Assembly (NCBI GenBank): GCA_050181465.1
Contig: JBFXDD010000020.1
Coordinates: forward strand, 1 to 64,000
DNA from: JACRLW01 sp050181465
GTDB lineage: Bacteria > Planctomycetota > UBA1135 > UBA2386
DNA: 64,000 nucleotides
Reading direction: 5' to 3'
Notes under the pieces: model-generated
Database searches by the model: none
What the model was told of the DNA's origin: nothing
The model's input: only the letters and a program-made list of their open reading frames with translations
Part shown: positions 50,524 through 58,844 of the stretch, piece by piece
Layout of the letters: the number at the start of each line of letters is the position of its first letter
How positions within the stretch are numbered: position 1 is the stretch's first letter
Made by a program: the position numbers and the translations under genes

Positions 50524-52890
50524 TCACTTCGCTCCCGCGACCTTGAAGTCGATCTTGTTGTCGCCGAGGCGCTGCAGATAGGCGATGAGCGCGATCATCT
50601 CGCTGTCCCAATGCAGCTTCATCTGGCCGATCTGATCGGCGGGGATGCTCATCTTGGTCGCGATCTTGCCGAGAACGACTTCCGCCTCCGCCTGGTAGGC
50701 AGCAGCGGCGCCTTCGATCTGCTCCTTGGTGTAGGGCACGCCGAGTCCCTTGAGGATCCGCAGCTTCGCTCCGGTCGAGGCCACATCGACCTTCGCAATC
50801 TCGAGCCACGGATAGCGCGGCATGATCGATCCCTGGGCCATCGAGTTCGGATCCATCATGTGGTTGTAGTGCCACAGTTCGTCGTACTTGTCGCCGCCGT
50901 TGAAGTTGCCGATGCGAGCGAGGTCCGGGCCGGTGCGCTTGCTGCCCCACTGGAACGGGTGATCCCACTCCGACTCGGCGATGTGGCTGGGCTCGCCGTA
51001 GCGCAGAGCCTCGTCGCGGAACGGCCGGATCATCTGCGAGTGACAGGTGTAGCAGCCTTCGCGAACGTAGACGTCGCGCCCTTCGAGCTGGAGGGCCGTG
51101 TACGGCTGCACCGCCAACGACCCGTCCGGTGCGCGCGGCGCCTCGCGCTCGATGAGAATGCCCGGCACGAGCTCGACGACGCCGCCGGCGAGAATCGCGA
51201 GCAACACGAGCACGGAGAACGCCATCGGGCGACGCTCGAGAAGCTCGTGCCACGCGAAGTTCGCTCGCGCGGCAGCGAGCGTGCTGAAGCCGACGATCCC
51301 GACCAGGACGAGGAGCAGCACGCTACCGATCACCGTCATCGACGGACGCGCCGGATCCGCGAGCATGTAGAGCACGCCCATCCCGATCACGGTCAGAATG
51401 GTCGGGTAGCCGAGCACCAGTCGCCAGTCGGCCGGACCGCCGCGTTCGGGATGCAACAGCACGACGTCGGCTTCGCCGTCGACCGCCTTGCCCGAGGCAG
51501 CAGTCTTCAGCAGGTTCCAGATCATGAAGATCCAGCCGGCGATGTAGAGAGTGCCGCCGAGCGCGCGAGCCCAGAAGAGTGGCTGCACGGTGTTCACGAT
51601 CACGACCCACTGCGGGTACTCGAGTGACCCGTCTGCGCGCGGCGCGCGTGCCATCAGACCCTCGGTCACGCCGGCGACCCACATCGCCGCGACGTAGAAC
51701 AGGATGCCGAGCGTGCCGATCCAGAAGTGGAGGTCGGCTGCCTTGGTCGAGTAGAGCTTGGTGCCGAACAGTCGGGGAACCAGCCAGTAGAACAGGCCGG
51801 CCGCCATGAAACCGTTCCAACCGAGTCCGCCGCCGTGAACGTGCGCGATGATCCAGTCCGTGTAGTGGCCGAGCGCACTCACCGACTTGATCGAGAGCAG
51901 CGGACCTTCGAAGGTCGACATCCCGTAGAACGTCACACCGGCAACGAAGAACTTGAGAACGGGATCCGTGCGCACCTTGTGCCATGCGCCGCGCAGCGTG
52001 AGCAGACCGTTCAGCATGCCGCCCCACGACGGTGCCCACAGCATCAGGCTGAAGAGCATTCCGAGGGTCTGAGCCCAATCCGGCAGCGCGGTGTAGAGCA
52101 GGTGATGCGGCCCCGCCCAGATGTAGATGAACACCAGCGCCCAGAAGTGGATGATCGACAGGCGATAGCTGTACACCGGTCGATCGGCCGCCTTCGGGAG
52201 GAAGTAGTACATGATCCCGAGGATCGGCGTGGTGAGGAAGAAGGCCACGGCATTGTGGCCGTACCACCACTGCGTCAACGCATCCTGAGCCCCGGAGAAG
52301 ATGCCGTAGCTCTTCGTCGCCGAGTGCGGAACCGCCAGATTGTTGACGATGTAGAGCACCGGGATCGTCAGGATCGTGGCGATGTAGAACCAGATCGCGA
52401 CGTACAGGTTGCGCTCATTGCGCTTGGCGAGCGTCCAGAAGAAGTTGACCGCGAATGCCACCCAGACGAGGGCGACCGCGATGTCGAGGAACCACTCGAG
52501 TTCGGCGTATTCCTTCGACTGCGTCATCCCCAGCGGCAGCGTCACCGCTGCGCCGACGATGATGAGCTGCCAGCCCCACAAGTGGATCTTGGAGAGCAGG
52601 TCCGATGCCATCCGCGCCTTCAACAGGCGCTGCGTCGAGTAGTAGACGCCGGCAAACATCATGTTGCCGACCAGCGCGAAGATGACGGCGTTGGTGTGCA
52701 ACGGCCGGATGCGACCGAAAGTCAGCCACGGCGTATCGAAGTTGAGTGCTGGGAAGCTCAACTGGAGTGCGGCGAGGAGTCCGACCAGCATTCCGATGAG
52801 ACCCCAGGCCACGGACCACATCGTGAAGCCACGGACCACCTGGTCGTCGTAGCGGATGCGGACGGTCTCGCCCGCGGACTTCGTTGTCAT
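50524..52890 (-). CDS. ccoNO: Fused cbb3 oxidase subunits CcoN and CcoO
   Basis: 788 residues from ATG 52890 (ATGA overlap with ccoS). Residues ~1-480 are the 12-helix catalytic subunit CcoN: heme b ligand in RIRPLHTNAVIF, CuB ligands in QWWYGHNAVAFF and WAGPHHLLYT, and the C-terminal IAHVHGGGLGW with heme ligand histidines. A linker and additional helices lead to CcoO with CYTCHSQMIRPF heme c motif and RTGPDLARIG. Separate in most Proteobacteria, these are fused here as in some other phyla. High-affinity terminal oxidase used at low oxygen. Confidence 0.95.
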   Translation of the reverse strand: MTTKSAGETVRIRYDDQVVRGFTMWSVAWGLIGMLVGLLAALQLSFPALNFDTPWLTFGRIRPLHTNAVIFALVGNMMFAGVYYSTQRLLKARMASDLLSKIHLWGWQLIIVGAAVTLPLGMTQSKEYAELEWFLDIAVALVWVAFAVNFFWTLAKRNERNLYVAIWFYIATILTIPVLYIVNNLAVPHSATKSYGIFSGAQDALTQWWYGHNAVAFFLTTPILGIMYYFLPKAADRPVYSYRLSIIHFWALVFIYIWAGPHHLLYTALPDWAQTLGMLFSLMLWAPSWGGMLNGLLTLRGAWHKVRTDPVLKFFVAGVTFYGMSTFEGPLLSIKSVSALGHYTDWIIAHVHGGGLGWNGFMAAGLFYWLVPRLFGTKLYSTKAADLHFWIGTLGILFYVAAMWVAGVTEGLMARAPRADGSLEYPQWVVIVNTVQPLFWARALGGTLYIAGWIFMIWNLLKTAASGKAVDGEADVVLLHPERGGPADWRLVLGYPTILTVIGMGVLYMLADPARPSMTVIGSVLLLVLVGIVGFSTLAAARANFAWHELLERRPMAFSVLVLLAILAGGVVELVPGILIEREAPRAPDGSLAVQPYTALQLEGRDVYVREGCYTCHSQMIRPFRDEALRYGEPSHIAESEWDHPFQWGSKRTGPDLARIGNFNGGDKYDELWHYNHMMDPNSMAQGSIMPRYPWLEIAKVDVASTGAKLRILKGLGVPYTKEQIEGAAAAYQAEAEVVLGKIATKMSIPADQIGQMKLHWDSEMIALIAYLQRLGDNKIDFKVAGAK

Positions 52891-53075
52891 GATCGTTCGG
52901 TTTCTGAGTGAGGGACTTCTTCGAAGGAGCGAGGAGCGGCGTCCTCTTCCAGCGGCATCAGAGTCAGCCGATCGGAGTGCTCGCTGTCGCGCAGTCGAGC
53001 GCTCCAGAGGAACAGCACGACGCTGATTGCGGCGAGGCAGAGGCTCGCGAATACGAGAAGCGGGATGATGCTCAC
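52887..53075 (-). CDS. ccoS: Cytochrome oxidase maturation protein CcoS
   Basis: 62 residues from GTG 53075 (GTGA overlap with ccoI). One N-terminal membrane helix (IIPLLVFASLCLAAISVVLF) followed by a short charged tail (WSARLRDSEHSDRLTLM). This is the CcoS pattern, required for heme or copper maturation of cbb3 oxidase. Position between ccoI and ccoNO confirms the call. Confidence 0.85.
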   Translation of the reverse strand: MSIIPLLVFASLCLAAISVVLFLWSARLRDSEHSDRLTLMPLEEDAAPRSFEEVPHSETERS

Positions 53076-55501
53076 GAGAGCACCCCGCGGAAGGCCAGTC
53101 GGGTGTGCACGATGAGTGCGATCGAACTGATCGGCATCAACACCGCACACAGGAGCGGACTCATCAGGCCAAGCACCGCCAACAACACGGCGATCGAGTT
53201 GTAGGTCACGGCCATGATCAAGTTGTGTCGCAACACACGATGGAAGCGCTCTGCCACGTCGAGAATTGCGTTCACGGTGTCGGAGCCGGCTCCTGAGTAG
53301 AAGAAGTCGGATCGAGCCGGCATCACCGGACGATCGAGCGCCGGAGTTCCCGCGCAGAACGCGGCGTCGAACGCGAGCGCATCGTTGATCCCATCGCCCA
53401 CCATCAGCGTGTCTCGGTGGTCGATCTCCGCAACGATTTGCGCCTTGTCTTCCGGTCGCAGACCGCCGCGAGCATCCGTCGACTCGATGCCCAGGCGCTG
53501 CGCCGCTTCGGCAACTCGCTCCCGCCGGTCGCCACTGAGCAACATGACTCGGAGTCCACGCTCGCGGAGCGCTGCGATCGAACTCTCGATTCCCGCGCGG
53601 AAGTCCTCCTCGAGCGAATAGACGGCCTCGACGTGCCCACCTCGTGTGAAGATCGTCGTGGAGTCGCGGGACTCGAGAGGGCTGTCGCCGAGGGCGAAGC
53701 TGGCGTTCCCGAGGCGGAACTCGACTCCGTCGCGCACGGCCGACAACCCGGCTCCTGGGTGCTCGCGAACCTGCATCTGCGGCAGCAGTTGGACGAGCTC
53801 GCCAGACGTCAGGAGTCTGGCGATCGCTTCGCTGACGGGATGGCTGCTGGCGGCGACCATCGTGTAGAGGACGTCACGCAGTTGCGGCTCCACGTCCCTG
53901 ACGACACGCGCCCGAAGACCACCCCAGGTCAGCGTTCCCGTCTTGTCGAAGACCACGGTGCGTACGCACCGGGCCTTGGCCAGGAGTTCTTGGCGTCGCA
54001 CGAAGATTCCACGCCGCCGCAGCATCGCGACACTCATCTCCATGGCGAGTGGCGTGGCGAGTCCCAACGCGCACGGGCACGTGATCACCAGCACGGCGGT
54101 TGCGATCTCCAGCGCGCGGCCCGCATCCACCACCGACCAGATGAGCGCGGCGAGCGCGGCGAGTCCGAGGACCGTGCTCACGTAGATCCGGTTCAGGCGG
54201 CGCCAGAAGCGTGTCGCCGGATCGTCGGCGACTTCGGCCGCGACCGGGCGAGCGAGAAGGCGAAGGATGCCGCTCTCGGCGACGGTGCGCACCACGCGGG
54301 CGTTCGCCGAGCACCGCCCGGCGAGAAATGCCCCCGCAGGAACCGCTGCTCCCACCGCGAACTCACGATCCTCCGACTCACCGGAGATCCATTCCAAGGA
54401 GAAGCGCGCCGAACGATCGACCAGCACGACGTCCGTCGGCACGAGATCACCGGCCGCCAGCACGATCTCGTCGCCGGCCACGAGGTCCAGTGCCGCCACC
54501 CGCTCGACGACGCCGTCGCGCACCCGCCTCGCACGCAGATGTTCGGCGCCGTCGTCGGCGAGCAACATGGAGCGATTGCGACTGACGGCACGCTGTTGCA
54601 CGTAACGGCCGACCAACATCAAGGCGACGAAGATGGTGACCGTATCGAAGTAGGGCTCACCGCGTCCGGTCAGCCAGACGATCAATGAGGAGCCGAACGC
54701 CAGCCCGATGCCGAGCGCGATCGGCAGATCGAAGTGCAGCACACCGCGCCGAAGTCCGGCCAGAGCGGCACGGAGGTAGACCGGCCCGCCGACGGCGACC
54801 GCCGCCGCGGCGATCACCGCGGAGATCCCCTCGAACAGCCGATGGCTGACGCCATCATCCGCCGACATTCCGCTGTATCCGGCGAACGCGAACATCATGG
54901 CGTTCATCGCCAGCGCCAGGCACACGCCCATGCGGGTCAGCAGCCCACGATCCGAGCGCTCCTGCGGCTTGCCGGCTCGACCGACTCGATAACCGACCCG
55001 TTCCACTTCCTTGGCGAAGGCATGCAGCGCGCGACTGTCCGCACGATACGTAACCTCCGCTCGCCCGATTGCCGGATTGAGCTCGAAGCGAACCGCACCC
55101 GGCGTCCGTCGCCAGAGTTCCTGCAGCAACCAGACACAGGCGGCGCAGTGCACGCCCTGCACATCGATGCTCCCGATGACGCAGGCATCGGCTCCGCGAT
55201 CGACGGACGGATGCGCGGCTTCGAACTCCTCGATCCACGCGTCGTCGACACGGCGTGGAGCCGCGCCGATCGGATTGCCGCGGCCGCCGCCCAGTTCGTA
55301 GAAGCGCTCGTAGCCGAGGTCGGTGATCACCGCGTGGACCGCGCGACAGCCCGGGCAACAGAACTCCGCGAACGGCCTCCCGATCGGCAGCGGCAGGCCA
55401 CAATGAGCACAAGTTTCGTGCTGATTGTCGCCTCTCGTCTCCTCCGCTGGGACTGCGGACGGTTCCGTCCGCGACGCGACTGTCGCTTGGAGGCTCGACA
55501 C
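53072..55501 (-). CDS. ccoI: Copper-type P1B ATPase CcoI
   Basis: About 809 residues. Start chosen as GTG 55501, but GTG or TTG codons slightly upstream are possible; the divergent gene at 55584 limits it. N-terminal Cys-rich zinc-ribbon-like segment (CAHCGLP, FCCPGCRAVHAV), then a heavy-metal-associated domain with GVHCAACVWLL. The ATPase core has CPC in the membrane (ITCPCALGLATP), phosphorylation site DKTGT, TGES equivalent ISGESED, and GDGIND. CcoI exports copper to the periplasm for CuB assembly of CcoN. First gene of the cco unit. Confidence 0.92.
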   Translation of the reverse strand: MSSLQATVASRTEPSAVPAEETRGDNQHETCAHCGLPLPIGRPFAEFCCPGCRAVHAVITDLGYERFYELGGGRGNPIGAAPRRVDDAWIEEFEAAHPSVDRGADACVIGSIDVQGVHCAACVWLLQELWRRTPGAVRFELNPAIGRAEVTYRADSRALHAFAKEVERVGYRVGRAGKPQERSDRGLLTRMGVCLALAMNAMMFAFAGYSGMSADDGVSHRLFEGISAVIAAAAVAVGGPVYLRAALAGLRRGVLHFDLPIALGIGLAFGSSLIVWLTGRGEPYFDTVTIFVALMLVGRYVQQRAVSRNRSMLLADDGAEHLRARRVRDGVVERVAALDLVAGDEIVLAAGDLVPTDVVLVDRSARFSLEWISGESEDREFAVGAAVPAGAFLAGRCSANARVVRTVAESGILRLLARPVAAEVADDPATRFWRRLNRIYVSTVLGLAALAALIWSVVDAGRALEIATAVLVITCPCALGLATPLAMEMSVAMLRRRGIFVRRQELLAKARCVRTVVFDKTGTLTWGGLRARVVRDVEPQLRDVLYTMVAASSHPVSEAIARLLTSGELVQLLPQMQVREHPGAGLSAVRDGVEFRLGNASFALGDSPLESRDSTTIFTRGGHVEAVYSLEEDFRAGIESSIAALRERGLRVMLLSGDRRERVAEAAQRLGIESTDARGGLRPEDKAQIVAEIDHRDTLMVGDGINDALAFDAAFCAGTPALDRPVMPARSDFFYSGAGSDTVNAILDVAERFHRVLRHNLIMAVTYNSIAVLLAVLGLMSPLLCAVLMPISSIALIVHTRLAFRGVLS

Positions 55502-55583
55502 CGGGACGAGCAACAACCTAACCTGCACCGTTGTTTCGCGGCGCGAAAGAAACCGTGACTCAGCGAGGTTCCCCCGACTGCCG

Positions 55584-56294
55584 ATGGCCGCTGCCCTGAC
55601 TCCCGAAGTCGCTTCGACCCTGATGCTCTCGGGTGTCACGTTCGGCTTCGTCAACAGCTTGCACTGTGCGGGCATGTGCGGACCCCTCGCAGTCCTCTTC
55701 GCACGCGAGCCCCACGCCGCAGTCGGCTATCACGCCGCTCGGATCGTCAGCTACGCGGGGTTGGGCACGCTCATGGGGGCCCTCGGTGCGGCGGTCGGAG
55801 CCGATCGACTCGGGGGTGGCGGCGCGTGGTTGGCGATCGCGCTCGCGGTGTTTCTGCTCGGCTTCGCGCTCGGCCTCGACAAGCACATCCTGAGGGTGCC
55901 GCTTCTGGGCGACGTCGGACGGCGGCTCACGAGTCGCGTCGGAACCCTCAACGGGACGACTCGCGCGCTGGCGCTCGGCGCCTTGACTCCGCTGCTGCCC
56001 TGCGGCGTTCTCTACGCAGCGTGCCTCGCCGCCCTCGGTTCCGGCGGACCCGCCCAAGGAGCGATCGCGCTCGCCGGTCTGGCGATCGGCGCCGCGCCGC
56101 TGATGCTGCTCGCCCAATGGCGACTGGGCACTCTCCAACGACGACTCGGTCCCGCGCGGATGGCTCGCGTCGCGCGTGCCGCGATGCTCATCGCCGCGCT
56201 GATGCTCGGCTGGCGCGGAGTCGTCGACCTCCGATCGCGCACCCAGGGCATCGAAGGCGCGTGCCCGATGTGCGAGACATCCACCGGCGGCTGA
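55584..56294 (+). CDS. SafE/COG2836 family membrane protein of the cbb3 cluster
   Basis: 236 residues, about six membrane helices. Near the N-terminus is NSLHCAGMCGPLA, the H-C-x-G-M-C-G motif of the COG2836 (sulfite exporter TauE/SafE-like) family often found beside cco genes, plus a second half with LTPLLPCGVLYAACLAA. The cysteines are arranged like those in the DsbD/CcdA fold, suggesting copper or thiol transport. The C-terminus ends in GACPMCETSTGG, a possible extra metal site. Divergent from ccoI, so likely part of the same regulon. Exact activity unknown. Confidence 0.85.
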   Translation: MAAALTPEVASTLMLSGVTFGFVNSLHCAGMCGPLAVLFAREPHAAVGYHAARIVSYAGLGTLMGALGAAVGADRLGGGGAWLAIALAVFLLGFALGLDKHILRVPLLGDVGRRLTSRVGTLNGTTRALALGALTPLLPCGVLYAACLAALGSGGPAQGAIALAGLAIGAAPLMLLAQWRLGTLQRRLGPARMARVARAAMLIAALMLGWRGVVDLRSRTQGIEGACPMCETSTGG

Positions 56295-56316
56295 GCCGGA
56301 CCGGCGCCGCACTCGC

Positions 56317-58689
56317 TCAGGTGTTCTTCTGCATCGACGCGGAGTGTGCGCGCACGCAATCGACGAGCGCCCGGCGATCGATCGGCTTGGTCAGGAATGC
56401 GCTGCAGCCGGCGGCCAAGCACTTCTCGCGATCGCCGGTCATCGCGTGCGCAGTCAGTGCGACGATTGGTCCTCGATAGCCACGTTCGCGCAGCGTGCGG
56501 GTCGCCGAGTAGCCGTCGAGGATCGGCATCTGCATGTCCATGAGAATGACGTCGTAGGGCCGACCGGTCGATTCGGCGGTCAGTGCGACATCGACCGCGA
56601 CCTGGCCGTTCTCGACCACGTCCACCTCGGCTCCCGCTCGGCGGAGCAGGTGGGAAACGAGCCGTTGATTGTCGGGTCCATCCTCGGCCAGCAACACTCG
56701 ACCGAGGCGGTCGCCATGGTTGCTCGTTACACCGACCGCGACACTCCCGACTCGACGAGCGCGATCCGCCTCGGATCGAACGAGATCCGTCGTCGCAATC
56801 TCGCCCCCGTCGAACGTCAGAGTGAACGTGCTGCCGTAGCCCTTGCGGCTCCGCACCGAGATGCTCCCGCCCAGGAGCGCCGCGAGGCGTTGCGAAATCG
56901 CCAAGCCGAGCCCGGTCCCGCCGAAGCGCCGTGTGTGCGACGTATCCGCCTGCGAGAAGGGTTTGAAGACATCGGCCAGTTCGCCTGCACTCATGCCGAT
57001 CCCGGTGTCGCGAACGCTGCAAGAGATCCGACGAGGCTCCATTGGATCGCGCGAGACGACGATGGTCACTTCGCCGGACTCGGTGAACTTGACCGCATTG
57101 CCGACCAGGTTCGCGATCACCTGTCGCAGTCGCGTGGAATCTGAGCAGATCCGCCGCGGCAGCGGCCACTCGAGCTCCAGCTTCATGCGGATCGCCTTGT
57201 TCCCTGCCCGACGCTGAAACATGTCGACGACCTCGCGCACGATGTCGAGAATCGAGCACTCGGCGCGCTCTACCGTCATGCGCCCTGCCTCGATCTTCGA
57301 CAGGTCGAGGATGTCATTCACGATCGAGAGAAGGTGCTCGCCGCTTCGGCGGATGGTCTGAACGAATTCGCGAGTCTCCGGACTGGCGCCGATGTCTTCG
57401 TCGACGAGATCCGCGAATCCGAGGATCGCGGTCATCGGCGTCCGGATCTCATGGCTCATGTTGGCAAGAAACTCGCTCTTCGCCCGATTCGCGTCCTCGG
57501 CGGCCATTCGCGCGAGTACGAACTCCTCATTGGTTCGTTGGAGTGCTTCGCTGGCGATCTGCTGGTCGATCAGTGCCGCCGCGTGTTGGGACAACTCGGC
57601 GCCCTCGTGACCGAAGGATTCGACCGATTGCAACTCACGGTCGGACAGAAGCACCAGCACACCCAGGACCCGGTCGCCAGCCCGCATCGGGAACATTCCC
57701 AGTGCCGAGCCCCGGATATGGCCGAGCAGCGAGTCCTCCAGGTCCAGAGAGTCCGGCCAGAGGTGGAGAATCATCGGTTCGCGTTGCGCGAGCATCGGCC
57801 AAAGCAGCGAACCGGTCCGACCGCGCAGCTCTCTTGCTCCCGGCACGGCGCGATCGAATCCTCGTGACGCCGAGACGGTGAGCGAGTGATCCCTCGCATC
57901 GTGGATCGCGACTGCGGCGCCCGCGAACCCTGCGGCTCCGGTGATCGTCTCCACGATGTGATCCAGCGTCGTTCGCAGATCACGCGCCCCGAGAGCGAGC
58001 CGGGTGATCTCATTGAACAGCCACAGTCGCAGGTTGATCCGGTGCAGCCGAGCTTCGACCTCGTGAACCCGTCGCGTCTCCTGCACGACGCAAAGCAATC
58101 GACCACCGCTCGGCTCCGTCGTATCCGCGGCGACGGACAGGAGCGCTGGGACGCGATCGCCGGAGCTCGAGATGATCTCGACTTCTGCGGGCGCGTCACG
58201 GCCTCGCAGGGAACCGTCACGATCATCTGCACCACTCAACAGCGACGTCAGGCAGACCCCACCCAGATCGATCATGGCGACGCCGACGAGGGCTTCGAAG
58301 GCCGTGTTGGCCGCCACGATCCGTCCCGCCCGATCGACAAGCACCGCTCCGCACCCGATCGAGGCCAAGTGTCTCGCCGCCGCTTCGGAATCGACCTTCG
58401 CGTGCGACAACCGTAAGCGCAAACGGCGGAGCGCGACGTTCATTCGGTGCCCCGCGCGGGCGGCGCACGGCGCGACGCCGGACTCCAGATCGCCGCACGC
58501 CCACCGCGAGAGAGTCGAGCCGATCGCGCGAAGCTCACAATGGCGACGCCACAGACACAGCACCAGCACCGCGAGCGCCGCCATCGTGAGAACGGTGATC
58601 ACCGTCGGCGATGGCGCAATCGCATCGGCGAACTGGACGATCGATCGCCAATCCACGTCGCTCCCCTGTGCTGGCTCGAGCGAGAGCAT
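56317..58689 (-). CDS. Hybrid sensor histidine kinase (PAS, GAF, HisKA, HATPase, REC)
   Basis: 790 residues from ATG 58689 (ATG 58767 also possible). One N-terminal membrane helix (VITVLTMAALAVLVLCLW), a PAS-like domain (~110-220), a GAF-like domain (~245-385), DHp domain with phospho-acceptor His in SHEIRTPMTAI (about residue 413), HATPase with NLVGNAVKFT, DTGIGM and FGGTGLGL, then a receiver with LMDMQMPILDG (Asp about 718) and the Lys in LTKPID. A hybrid kinase of this kind phosphorylates a histidine phosphotransfer protein or response regulator elsewhere. Divergent from the DUF1553 gene. Signal unknown. Confidence 0.9.
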   Translation of the reverse strand: MLSLEPAQGSDVDWRSIVQFADAIAPSPTVITVLTMAALAVLVLCLWRRHCELRAIGSTLSRWACGDLESGVAPCAARAGHRMNVALRRLRLRLSHAKVDSEAAARHLASIGCGAVLVDRAGRIVAANTAFEALVGVAMIDLGGVCLTSLLSGADDRDGSLRGRDAPAEVEIISSSGDRVPALLSVAADTTEPSGGRLLCVVQETRRVHEVEARLHRINLRLWLFNEITRLALGARDLRTTLDHIVETITGAAGFAGAAVAIHDARDHSLTVSASRGFDRAVPGARELRGRTGSLLWPMLAQREPMILHLWPDSLDLEDSLLGHIRGSALGMFPMRAGDRVLGVLVLLSDRELQSVESFGHEGAELSQHAAALIDQQIASEALQRTNEEFVLARMAAEDANRAKSEFLANMSHEIRTPMTAILGFADLVDEDIGASPETREFVQTIRRSGEHLLSIVNDILDLSKIEAGRMTVERAECSILDIVREVVDMFQRRAGNKAIRMKLELEWPLPRRICSDSTRLRQVIANLVGNAVKFTESGEVTIVVSRDPMEPRRISCSVRDTGIGMSAGELADVFKPFSQADTSHTRRFGGTGLGLAISQRLAALLGGSISVRSRKGYGSTFTLTFDGGEIATTDLVRSEADRARRVGSVAVGVTSNHGDRLGRVLLAEDGPDNQRLVSHLLRRAGAEVDVVENGQVAVDVALTAESTGRPYDVILMDMQMPILDGYSATRTLRERGYRGPIVALTAHAMTGDREKCLAAGCSAFLTKPIDRRALVDCVRAHSASMQKNT

Positions 58690-58844
58690 CAGCCTGCTGT
58701 TCTCCCGTGCGACACTCGCATTCCGGAAGTCTCTTCGGCCGCCCCCGGTGCCGGACTGATGCGCCACCCCGCACCGACCACACCCGCCGACGCTCGAGTC
58801 TGGGCCGGGTCAACCCGACCGCCGGGCCGGTATCCTCGCGACCG

